From Methanothermococcus okinawensis (GTDB taxonomy: Archaea; AGJL01; Methanococci; Methanococcales; Methanococcaceae), in contig DQVU01000042.1 in the NCBI GenBank assembly GCA_015661585.1, forward strand, positions 1 through 7,666: DNA of 7,666 nt, in the 5' to 3' direction. The position numbers were made by a program, and so were the translations under genes. Shown here one piece after another: positions 1 to 5,648 of the stretch (position 1 is the stretch's first letter; the number at the start of each line of letters is the position of its first letter). The notes under the pieces are model-generated. The model was not told the DNA's origin and did not search any database. It saw nothing but the letters and a program-made list of their open reading frames with translations.

Positions 1-196
1 ATAAAAATAATAATAAATAAAAAGGATAAAAAACTCCCTAATTACCTTTCCCTGGATATTCCTGGCACTTGAGCAGAATCCTTTTGTTAGCAGGGTTCTA
101 TCTTAAGTTCCTCAATACTCAGAATATTTCGGAAGATGCAACGAGTTTACCCTTTGTGTGTTTAGCAATCCTTAAGATTTTTCCATTTATTACAAA

Positions 197-219
197 TAGT
201 TATGTTCAAGATTATAATT
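197..219 (+). repeat. 23-bp dispersed repeat, copy 1, just upstream of the FmdE-family gene
   Basis: The core reads GTTATGTTCAAGATTATAA. It matches the right-hand arm of the element at 5649-5809 and that of the element at 7338-7610. Against the left arm of the first element, read on the minus strand, it agrees at 19 of 23 positions by eye. No left-hand partner is visible in the 196 bases before it, so either this is a lone copy or the matching arm lies outside the window. It sits immediately before the ribosome binding site of the FmdE-family gene, so it may overlap the start site or leader of that transcript. Confidence 0.6.
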
Positions 220-221
220 AA

Positions 222-230
222 GGTGGTGGG
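222..230 (+). promoter_or_regulatory. Ribosome binding site of the FmdE-family gene
   Basis: GGTGGT at 222-227 ends three bases before the ATG at 231. This is the same geometry as GGTGAT-N3-start at atwA and at the dsrE-like gene, and it supports the 231 start. Confidence 0.75.
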
Positions 231-812
231 ATGGAAGAAGATCTCAACAGGGTAGTAGAATTCCATGGACATTGCTGTCCTGGATTGGTAATAGGTTATA
301 GAGTGGCAAAGTATGTTCTAAAAAATTTCAAAAGATCCCAGGACGAGGAATTAGTGGCTATTGTATATAATAACTCCTGTAGTGTAGATGCTATACAATT
401 TATACTCGGTTGTACCTTTGGAAAGGGTAATTTAATATTCAAAGATTATGGGAAACATGTTTATATATTCTACTCCAGGGAGAATAAAATAGGTATTAGA
501 ATATCCTTAAAAGGGGAAATTAGTGAGGAAATGAACACAGTTAGAAACCATATACTAAATACCAAGAAGGAGAGTAAAGATATAGACGTTATAGAGATGT
601 GGAAAAAAGAATACTCTGATAAATTACTGAGCCTACCTGAAGAGGAACTCTTCAACGTGAGGGAGATAGATATCCCAGAACCTAGGAGATCTAAAATATA
701 CCCATCCATTCAATGTGAGGAATGTGGGGAGTACTTTATGGAGATCAAGGGAAGGATAATAAATGGGAAGATAGTCTGTATGGAATGTTTTGAAAGATTA
801 ATGGAGGATTAA
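231..812 (+). CDS. FmdE-family protein with C-terminal zinc finger
   Basis: This 193-residue protein belongs to the FmdE family (named after 'formylmethanofuran dehydrogenase subunit E', which is not a catalytic subunit of that enzyme). Family signatures are clear: FHGHCCPGL at 11-19, NNSCSVDAIQ at 47-56 and CTFGKGNL at 61-68. H12, H14, C15, C50 and D53 are the likely metal-binding or conserved positions. Residues 1 to about 110 form the FmdE domain. A linker rich in charged residues leads to a C-terminal zinc finger with C162-x2-C165 and C183-x2-C186, like the treble-clef tail on many archaeal FmdE proteins. There is no signal peptide or membrane segment, so it should be cytoplasmic. The true role of stand-alone FmdE proteins is not settled; metal or molybdenum/tungsten-cofactor handling has been suggested from context in other genomes. 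It stands alone and ends tail to tail with the AGOG gene. The family call is firm; the function is unknown. Confidence 0.9.
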   Translation: MEEDLNRVVEFHGHCCPGLVIGYRVAKYVLKNFKRSQDEELVAIVYNNSCSVDAIQFILGCTFGKGNLIFKDYGKHVYIFYSRENKIGIRISLKGEISEEMNTVRNHILNTKKESKDIDVIEMWKKEYSDKLLSLPEEELFNVREIDIPEPRRSKIYPSIQCEECGEYFMEIKGRIINGKIVCMECFERLMED

Positions 813-1564
813 ACTAACTCTATCAACATCTTCACCTTTTGATATATATCTGTATCCAGAGATTTCAGAGGTTTCTTTACCCTCTCCCAATTTCCCAAGG
901 CTGGCCAAAGTAGGGAATCTATGTGGAGAGGAGGAACTCCACTATCTCGAGCAACTTCACTCCAAAATTTTAGCACATCTCCCTTAGTAAATTTTGCGGT
1001 GTATTTCTCTATTCTACTATCTTTTGGGATCTCTACAGAGTAGGGATAGGGGATAAATTTGTTGAATACCATCCTACCTCCATATCCAAAGATCTTGACG
1101 GTAAATACCACAGTCTTAGAAGAACCTTTAGTATTCAATATCTTGGCAATAGAGTTTCTGAGGGTTTCCATGTTGTTATAGTAGTTTTTAAACCTTTCGA
1201 AGGATAAGGCATTTAGTAGATACTTTAACCTATATATCCTCTTTATCTTTCCCTCTAAAAATCTTCTATTACCCTTTGAGTTGGAGAGAAACCTAACGTA
1301 CTCCTCTAATATACTCCCAGATACACCCTCCCACGGATACTCTGAAAACTCCCTCCACCAGTTTTCCCCAGTAGTAGAGAGTTGATAAGATACTAAAGCG
1401 TTGAGTATTATCAATTTTAGAAATAATTCATCGTTATCTAATCTCTCTTTAAGGTTCCTCAGGTAGATATACTGTAGATCTATTTTTTCCTCAATTATTC
1501 TTGCAGATTCTATCCCCAAGGATCTTATAATATATTTCAACCTATTTAGCTTATCATCATCCAT
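809..1564 (-). CDS. Archaeal GO glycosylase: 8-oxoguanine DNA N-glycosylase/AP lyase
   Basis: This is an AGOG-family base-excision repair enzyme (HhH-GPD superfamily, formerly DUF1886). It removes 8-oxoguanine from DNA and cleaves the strand by beta-elimination. Counting from the ATG at 1564 it has 251 residues, the usual family length. K150 in SKTVVFTVK and D182 in PKDSRIEKY are 32 residues apart, the same spacing I recall for catalytic Lys140 and Asp172 of the Pyrobaculum enzyme. The tryptophan-rich GENWWREFSEY (66-76) and PLHIDSLLWPALG (212-224) match base-binding parts of the family. The reading frame extends upstream to a GTG at 1573, but ATG 1564 is preferred because the only weak purine-rich binding sequence (GTGGTT) lies between the two. 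It is transcribed alone; its stop overlaps the stop of the FmdE-family gene by 4 bp. A methanogen may also carry an Ogg2-type enzyme elsewhere. Confidence 0.88.
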   Translation of the reverse strand: MDDDKLNRLKYIIRSLGIESARIIEEKIDLQYIYLRNLKERLDNDELFLKLIILNALVSYQLSTTGENWWREFSEYPWEGVSGSILEEYVRFLSNSKGNRRFLEGKIKRIYRLKYLLNALSFERFKNYYNNMETLRNSIAKILNTKGSSKTVVFTVKIFGYGGRMVFNKFIPYPYSVEIPKDSRIEKYTAKFTKGDVLKFWSEVARDSGVPPLHIDSLLWPALGNWERVKKPLKSLDTDIYQKVKMLIELV

Positions 1565-1625
1565 AACAACCACAGTTAAAAAATAATTTCTATCAAATCT
1601 TTTTTATCTTTTATTACTTACTTCA

Positions 1626-1645
1626 TTTATAATATTTTTTATAAA
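1626..1645 (-). promoter_or_regulatory. Candidate TATA region for the AGOG gene
   Basis: Read on the minus strand the segment contains TTTATAAA (1638-1645) and ATTATAAA (1626-1633). Either would place transcription initiation about 25 bp downstream, near 1600-1613, leaving a leader of about 35-50 bases. In DNA this AT-rich such boxes are common by chance. Confidence 0.35.
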
Positions 1646-1649
1646 CTCC

Positions 1650-1838
1650 AGTTCCCATTAAAAAATCCTTATAAAAATTAATAATTAAGGTAAAAATAAA
1701 AAGAAAGTATAGACAGATATTTCTCCCTACTCCCCAACACTGGAGGAGGAGATTCTCCCTAACTGGATTGACATTGTTTTCTAAGTACAACTGTTAGATA
1801 TTCTTTATATCATGACAGATTAACTTTGATGGGAACTA
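1650..1838. repeat. 189-bp segment bounded by inverted TAGTTCYCAT-type repeats
   Basis: AGTTCCCATTAAA at 1650-1662 and TTGATGGGAACTA at 1826-1838 are inverted relative to each other. Between them lie AT-rich flanks and a less AT-rich hairpin patch. The arrangement resembles a small non-autonomous element, but the arms are only about 10 identical bases and no target duplication is evident. The right arm is followed by a small dyad, CTAAT-GTTA-ATTAG (1836-1849). Confidence 0.35.
1721..1761 (+). other. Hairpin patch with repeated TTCTCCCTA
   Basis: TTCTCCCTA occurs at 1721-1729 and again at 1753-1761, with GGAGGAGGAGA (1742-1752) between. The purine stretch can pair with the upstream copy (TCTCC 1722-1726 with GGAGA 1748-1752, and CTCC 1730-1733 with GGAG 1742-1745) or, as a tight hairpin, with the downstream copy. 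It stands out in composition from the surrounding AT-rich DNA, so it may be a small RNA or a regulatory structure. No known RNA family is recognised. Confidence 0.3.
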
Positions 1839-2111
1839 ATGTTAATTAGGAAACTCTATAATTTATGTCATTATTACAGTTAAGACTAAACTGAGAAAAA
1901 ATGATTTTATTTAGTTCTTTTTCAATGTTTAATAGTTTTTCAATTCTTTTTATTTTCATAATAATTACCCTAGTTCCACCAAGTGATGGTTAAAAAAATA
2001 ATAATGATAATAATTTGTAATACAACTGTGATATCCTAGTAGTATTTCCTATCTTATCTCACTGTTCTAAAAAAATATTTTTATTGTTATTCTTTTCTTT
2101 TAATCATTACT

Positions 2112-2124
2112 TCAATGGGAACTA
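2112..2124 (-). repeat. TAGTTCYCAT-type dispersed repeat, single copy
   Basis: TCAATGGGAACTA here, with the following AAGTTAAT, forms a direct repeat of 1826-1847 (TTGATGGGAACTA followed by ATGTTAATT). Related copies occur at 1650, 4042, 4083 and 5591. See the finding on this repeat family. Confidence 0.45.
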
Positions 2125-2201
2125 AAGTTAATAAATTATATTTTTATCAAGATTTTTTAATAGGGTACTATGGTATTTTTTATAATTATTATTTTATGGA
2201 G

Positions 2202-2230
2202 ATTCTTGACAAGAATTAAGTTTATTATAA
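2202..2230 (+). promoter_or_regulatory. atwA promoter: 15-bp palindrome abutting a TATA box
   Basis: ATTCTTG-A-CAAGAAT (2202-2216) is a perfect 7-1-7 inverted repeat, a typical operator shape. It lies four bases upstream of TTTATTATAA (2221-2230), the best TATA candidate for atwA. Initiation would fall near 2250, giving a leader of about 50 bases. A second possible TATA box is TTATATTT near 2240. A protein bound at the palindrome would touch the BRE/TATA region. The cognate regulator cannot be named. Confidence 0.45.
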
Positions 2231-2294
2231 TTAATTTGCTTATATTTCTACCCTGGTGAGAATGAGGTTTGTAATAAATCTAACTACTTTCAAA

Positions 2295-2303
2295 GGTGAT
2301 GCT
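2295..2303 (+). promoter_or_regulatory. Ribosome binding site that fixes the atwA start
   Basis: AAAGGTGAT followed by GCT and ATG 2304 is a near-perfect complement to the archaeal 16S 3' end. It decides in favour of ATG 2304 over the in-frame GTG 2256 and ATG 2262, which lie 42-48 bases upstream. Confidence 0.85.
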
Positions 2304-3956
2304 ATGACAGCAGTAGTTGTTAAAAATCTCACTAAGAGATATGGTAGTAAGATAGCCCTAAATAACATTTCTTTCAATGTAAAAAAAGGGGAGATATTGG
2401 GGGTGGTAGGGAAATCTGGGGCTGGAAAATCCACACTGATAAGAATACTTAGAGGGGTAGATAGAGATTATGAGGGGTACGTTGAGATACTTGGTAGAAG
2501 GGAGAACTTCAGGGAGGTTACAGCCATACACCTTCAGAGGAACTTTGCACTGTGGGCTGAACCTGCAATCTACAACATCATAAGGAAATTATATGCTGTA
2601 AGAAATAACAGTGATGAATCTCTACCTATGGAGGAGGAGTGGAAAGAATACGAAAAAAAAGCCTTGGAGATATTGAGATTAGTTGGATTGGAACACAAAA
2701 AAGATGTATTTGCCAACGTATTAAGTGGGGGGGAGAAACAACGTCTAATACTAGGTAGGCAGATAGCGAAGATATACGAAAAGGGAGAAGGAGTACTTCT
2801 TTTAGATGAACCTGCAACTATGGCCTGTCCAGCCTCAAAGCAGATCCTCTTAGATGTTCTGAAGAATATAAACAGGAAGTTGAATATCACCATAATTATT
2901 ACCTCCCACCTCCCCGAGATCCACAACTACCTTTGCCATAGGTGTATATTATTAGAGGAAGGTAGGATAGTATTAGATGGAAAACCTAAGGAGGTAATAG
3001 AGAAGTTCCTGGAGGAGATGTCACCTCCTTATATTAGGAAATCCACACCCAAAGACAGGGCTATAATAGAGGTAAAAAATGTATGTAAGAGATACTTCGT
3101 AGTGCGGGGAGGGGAGACGTTGAATATGAGAAATATTTCCTTCCACGTGAAGGAGGGAGAGATACTTTCCATCATTGGGCCAAGTGGTGCAGGAAAATCT
3201 GTACTTCTAAGACTCCTTGCAGGGGTTGAAGCCCCAGATAGTGGAAGGATCGTTGTTGATGGTATAGATCTAAGTGAATATGGATGGGAAAGGATAGAAC
3301 TACGGAGGAGGATAGGAGTACTACACCAGGAATTCTCCCTCCCTCACTACTTAACAGTAGGAGATATGTTGAAGTATAGGGCTGGAGTAAAGGGAGAGAG
3401 GGCCATAACCACTGCCAAGTTAAAATCTGAAGAGTTGGGGCTATCTCCAAAGGTTGTAGATGGGATTTACCAGTTGATAGATCTTCCTGAAGAGGAGATG
3501 AAAAGCAAACTTGAGAGGTTAGGACTATCCTACGATATTATAAATATCCTGTTCCCTGCCCTTGTAGATGAGGATTTCAACCCTAAGGGAGTTCTTAAAA
3601 CCCTAAACTTAGATGAGGAGGTACTAAATAAGACATCTATAGAGTTAAGTGGTGGAGAGAAGGTTAGGGTAGCCCTTGCCCTACAACTGATAACGAAACC
3701 TAAAATACTCTACTTAGATGAACCTTTTGGAGATTTAGATCCTATTACCTTGAGAGATGTTGCAAATTATCTAAAGAAGATAAACGACAAATATGGGACT
3801 ACTATAGTACTGATCAGTCATCATATACCACTGATAAAGGAAATAAGCGACAGAGTGATACTTATAGATAACGGGAAAGTAGAGATGGAGGGAGACGCAG
3901 AGATTGTCTGTGATAGGTTTATTGAGATAAGTAATTCAAGGTTTTTAGGAATCTAA
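2304..3956 (+). CDS. atwA: Methyl-coenzyme M reductase system component A2 (twin ABC ATPase)
   Basis: AtwA supplies ATP-dependent activation of methyl-coenzyme M reductase, helping reduce the nickel of F430 to Ni(I) together with the A3a complex. It is a soluble ABC protein with two nucleotide-binding domains and no membrane segments. Domain 1 (about 1-240) has Walker A GKSGAGKS 36-43, Q-loop Q78, signature LSGGEKQR 140-147, Walker B LLLDEP 165-170 followed by ATMACPASKQ, a hallmark of this family, and H-loop H202. Domain 2 (about 253-550) has Walker A GPSGAGKS 292-299, Q342, signature LSGGEKVR 448-455, Walker B ILYLDEP 468-474 and H506. Both sites look ATPase-competent. The insert at about 365-440 between Q-loop and signature is long, as is usual for AtwA. 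Length is 550 residues from ATG 2304, chosen for its GGTGAT site. The gene stands alone between two long spacers, so it is probably transcribed from its own promoter. Confidence 0.93.
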   Translation: MTAVVVKNLTKRYGSKIALNNISFNVKKGEILGVVGKSGAGKSTLIRILRGVDRDYEGYVEILGRRENFREVTAIHLQRNFALWAEPAIYNIIRKLYAVRNNSDESLPMEEEWKEYEKKALEILRLVGLEHKKDVFANVLSGGEKQRLILGRQIAKIYEKGEGVLLLDEPATMACPASKQILLDVLKNINRKLNITIIITSHLPEIHNYLCHRCILLEEGRIVLDGKPKEVIEKFLEEMSPPYIRKSTPKDRAIIEVKNVCKRYFVVRGGETLNMRNISFHVKEGEILSIIGPSGAGKSVLLRLLAGVEAPDSGRIVVDGIDLSEYGWERIELRRRIGVLHQEFSLPHYLTVGDMLKYRAGVKGERAITTAKLKSEELGLSPKVVDGIYQLIDLPEEEMKSKLERLGLSYDIINILFPALVDEDFNPKGVLKTLNLDEEVLNKTSIELSGGEKVRVALALQLITKPKILYLDEPFGDLDPITLRDVANYLKKINDKYGTTIVLISHHIPLIKEISDRVILIDNGKVEMEGDAEIVCDRFIEISNSRFLGI

Positions 3957-4015
3957 AAATAAAAACACAGTCAAAATAAAAAATAAAAATAGTAAAAACC
4001 TTGTCTGTATTACAT

Positions 4016-4044
4016 TTCCTGAGATGTCTAAGGAATTACCTTAG
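4016..4044 (+). other. Two overlapping dyads downstream of atwA
   Basis: CTAAGG (4028-4033) and CCTTAG (4039-4044) are perfectly complementary with a 5-base loop. TTCCT (4016-4020) can instead pair with AGGAA (4031-4035), helped by AGA/TCT inside. The two pairings share bases and exclude each other. They lie 60-90 bases after the atwA stop and could form at the 3' end of its transcript. Confidence 0.35.
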
Positions 4045-4095
4045 TTCTCATCAAAGGAATAATTAAAAATATTAAAAAACTCCGGTTCTCATCAA
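4042..4095 (+). repeat. Two direct copies of TAGTTCYCATCAA, 41 bp apart
   Basis: TAGTTCTCATCAA (4042-4054) and CGGTTCTCATCAA (4083-4095) share GTTCTCATCAA exactly. Related copies lie at 1650, 1826 (minus), 2112 (minus) and 5591. The first copy begins inside the CCTTAG arm of the preceding dyad. Confidence 0.5.
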
Positions 4096-4177
4096 GAGGT
4101 GATAAAGAATAATAATTATTATAATAAGATAAAAAATAAAAAATTTTAGATAGTAAAACCATTAGCTATATCTACCC

Positions 4178-4274
4178 TCAGGATATCTCCTGAATATTGG
4201 GATAAGAGGAAAGAATTCCGTCATGATATCAATCCTGTTGAGAAAAAAAATTACCCTCTCTCTATATTCAGGAG
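4178..4274 (+). other. Hairpin with a competing distal arm
   Basis: TCAGGA (4178-4183), TATC, TCCTGA (4188-4193) form a perfect 6-bp hairpin. A second arm, ATATTCAGGAG (4264-4274), is a perfect 11-bp complement of CTCCTGAATAT (4187-4197). The middle strand can therefore pair with either of two identical TCAGGA segments, giving two mutually exclusive folds. The block is less AT-rich than its surroundings and ends about 15 bases before a T-rich run (4289-4331). It may be part of a long atwA 3' region or a separate small RNA. Confidence 0.35.
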
Positions 4275-4288
4275 TAAAGGAGAAGATT

Positions 4289-4331
4289 TTTGTTTCTTAT
4301 TATTTTTAAACAACTTTTTTGTTATTTTTTA
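4289..4331 (+). terminator. T-rich tract, candidate atwA terminator
   Basis: Several T runs (TTTTT, TTTTT, TTTTTT, TTTTTT) occur here on the plus strand. These are the first substantial T runs after the atwA stop, and archaeal RNA polymerase terminates on such tracts. If used, the atwA transcript would have a 3' region of about 330 bases containing the hairpins above. Confidence 0.35.
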
Positions 4332-4370
4332 TCTTGATAATTATAACTTTTTATAGTAAAACTATATTGT

Positions 4371-4383
4371 AGGTGATAACATT
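4371..4383 (+). promoter_or_regulatory. Ribosome binding site that points to an ATT start codon
   Basis: AGGTGAT (4371-4377), then AAC, then ATT (4381-4383). The geometry GGTGAT-N3-start is identical to atwA (GGTGAT-GCT-ATG) and to the dsrE-like gene (GGTGAT-ATA-TTG). No ATG, GTG or TTG occurs in frame between this site and the GTG at 4441, which has no comparable site. ATT is therefore the probable start. Confidence 0.65.
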
Positions 4384-5526
4384 ATAAAACTCCAGATAGA
4401 TAAAAGAGCCTACAACTCTATACAGAACTTTTCAAGGATAGTGTATCTAAAAGGAGTGATAAACAGGGAAGATCTACCTGAGAGGGATGAGATAGTGGAT
4501 CTCTACTACAAAGAGAGGTTTGTAGGTAGAGCTATCTATAACAGGGATAGTCCTACTATAAAGATACTCACACTAAAGAAGGAGGAGATAGATAAGGATT
4601 TCTTCTACAGGAGAATAAAGAGGGCTATCGAATATAGGGAGAAGATCCTTGGTTTTAAAAACACCTACAGGATGGTATATGCAGAGGGCGACTACCTACC
4701 ATGTATAGTACTAGACAGGTACAACAATATAGGCTCTATGCAGATCTCCTCCAAGGTTATGGAGAGGTACGCATCAGTAATATACGAATGTGTGGAGGAA
4801 CTTGCAGGTATCACCACTTTATATATCCAAGGTGCCAAAAAGGGAGATAGGATAAAACCGAGGATACTTGGGGATAGAGGTAACGTGGAGACTGTTATAG
4901 AGGAGGGGAGGGGAAAGTTCAAGGTAAATGTAAAGGGGCATAAAACTGGTTTCTTCTTAGATCAGAGGGATAACAGGATAGATATAGAGAAATATATCAG
5001 AGAGGGAGATAGGGTATTAGATGTATGTTGCTATACAGGTGGCTTCTCTGTGCACTGTGGGATGATGGGTGCGGAAGTGTGGGGTATAGATATATCGAAG
5101 AAAGCCTTAGAGGTTGCGGAGGAGAATATGGAGTTGAACGACATCAAGAACTATCATCTTATACATGGGAACGCCTTTGATGTAATGAGGGAGTTGATAG
5201 AAGATGGGGAATCTTTTGACGTTGTAATACTAGATCCTCCATCTTTTACAAAAACCCCCAAGGATGTTAAAAATGCCTTGAGGGCCTACAACACCCTTAA
5301 CTACTTAGCCTTGAAACTCAGTAGAAGGATGTTAGTTACATGTTCCTGCTCCCACCACATAGACAGGGAAACCTTTAAGAATACAGTGGTATCCTCTTCC
5401 CTAAGGGCTAAAAGAGAGATTAAGCAGATTGGGGGTTATAGAACCCAATCTCCAGATCATGTAATTACTATGGCCAATAAAAATTTGGAGTACCTGAAGT
5501 GTCTATTTTTTGCTGTAGAATGTTAA
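4381..5526 (+). CDS. PUA-domain SAM-dependent rRNA methyltransferase, RlmI/COG1092 family, probable ATT start
   Basis: The enzyme should transfer a methyl group from S-adenosylmethionine to C5 of a cytosine in 23S rRNA, as its bacterial relative RlmI does; the archaeal target base is not known from sequence. From ATT 4381 it has 381 residues, close to the family length. Residues 1 to about 75 form the N-terminal PUA domain, followed by an RlmI-like middle domain. TGFFLDQRDNR begins at 189. The SAM-binding loop is VLDVCCYTGGF (212-222). The catalytic motif is DPPSF (285-289). CSCSHH (321-326) holds the probable nucleophile, C323. Starting at GTG 4441 would give 361 residues and remove the beginning of the PUA domain (IKLQIDKRAY and following), which matches the family N-terminus. 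The GGTGAT site also supports the ATT. An ATG-to-ATT change or sequencing error are the alternatives. It is transcribed alone. Confidence 0.88.
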   Translation: MIKLQIDKRAYNSIQNFSRIVYLKGVINREDLPERDEIVDLYYKERFVGRAIYNRDSPTIKILTLKKEEIDKDFFYRRIKRAIEYREKILGFKNTYRMVYAEGDYLPCIVLDRYNNIGSMQISSKVMERYASVIYECVEELAGITTLYIQGAKKGDRIKPRILGDRGNVETVIEEGRGKFKVNVKGHKTGFFLDQRDNRIDIEKYIREGDRVLDVCCYTGGFSVHCGMMGAEVWGIDISKKALEVAEENMELNDIKNYHLIHGNAFDVMRELIEDGESFDVVILDPPSFTKTPKDVKNALRAYNTLNYLALKLSRRMLVTCSCSHHIDRETFKNTVVSSSLRAKREIKQIGGYRTQSPDHVITMANKNLEYLKCLFFAVEC

Positions 5527-5590
5527 AAAATTGTCAGATCTTAACAACCAGAGAAAAAAGTATATTTATCTTACAACAATTTAACTGATG

Positions 5591-5603
5591 TAGTTCCTAT
5601 CAG
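5591..5603 (+). repeat. TAGTTCYCAT-type dispersed repeat, divergent copy
   Basis: TAGTTCCTATCAG resembles the copies at 4042 and 4083, with changes near the middle and at the last base. It precedes a weak hairpin (5604-5608 with 5626-5630). Confidence 0.35.
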
Positions 5604-5648
5604 CGACAGATTTCCATCATTTCAGTGTCGAGACATAAGACAAGTTGT

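Larger units (their letters stand above)
1..230. other. Non-coding leader region upstream of the FmdE-family gene
   Basis: No credible gene is seen on either strand. Positions 1-30 are A-rich. About 31-180 is noticeably less AT-rich than the other spacers of this window, which in an AT-rich thermophile can mark either a structured RNA or a decayed gene. On the minus strand one frame reads peptide-like pieces (about 25 codons ending near 127, then about 20 codons near 50-110), but TGA and TAG stops break it and no start codon with a ribosome binding site is present. The final part carries a copy of the 23-bp repeat (197-219) and the ribosome binding site of the following gene. Confidence 0.5.
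1565..2303. other. 739-bp intergenic region between AGOG and atwA
   Basis: The region separates two divergent genes and contains no convincing ORF. It holds the AGOG promoter region, three copies of the TAGTTCYCAT-type repeat (1650-1662 +, 1826-1838 -, 2112-2124 -), a less AT-rich hairpin patch (1719-1766), and the atwA promoter with a 15-bp palindrome (2202-2216). A 30-codon hydrophobic frame (1901-1993) lacks a ribosome binding site and is not called. The remainder is simple AT-rich sequence. Confidence 0.6.
3957..4380. other. 424-bp spacer between atwA and the RlmI-type methyltransferase gene
   Basis: No ORF of note is present. 3957-4010 is A-rich on the plus strand and lacks a T-tract, so atwA transcription has no obvious early stop. 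Structured blocks follow: overlapping dyads at 4016-4044, two direct repeats 41 bp apart (4042 and 4083), a hairpin at 4178-4193 with a competing partner at 4264-4274, then T-rich sequence from 4289 and the start region of the next gene. The stretch 4155-4285 is less AT-rich than its flanks. Confidence 0.55.

Noticed and set aside
30..200. Frameshifted protein-coding remnant on the minus strand
   Set aside because: TGA and TAG stops interrupt every frame, and I could not match the pieces to a known family. It is kept only as a composition observation.
1901..1993. 30-codon hydrophobic ORF (MILFSSFSMF...) in the atwA upstream spacer
   Set aside because: It has no GGTGAT-like site, and its hydrophobic content follows from T-rich DNA. 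Such frames are expected by chance here.
2250..2303. Leader peptide or upstream extension of AtwA beginning at GTG 2256 or ATG 2262
   Set aside because: GGTGAG lies at 2255-2260 but only one base before ATG 2262 and overlapping the GTG. The strong site and the family N-terminus both point to ATG 2304.
2240..2926. Minus-strand ORFs inside atwA, and similar antisense frames inside the FmdE, RlmI-type and Taw3 genes
   Set aside because: They are shadows of the real genes: low-complexity translations without ribosome binding sites or domain motifs.
4042..4095. Start of a CRISPR array
   Set aside because: Only two short (11-13 bp) direct copies with 28 bases between; there are no further regular repeats, and the motif also occurs singly and inverted elsewhere.
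5590..5632. Possible C/D box guide RNA on the minus strand (CTGA, then ATGATGG, then CTGA 10 bases later)
   Set aside because: Only half of the box pattern is present; no proper first C box lies upstream, the last base of the C box is off, and the D'-C' spacer is one base. Too weak to call without transcript data.
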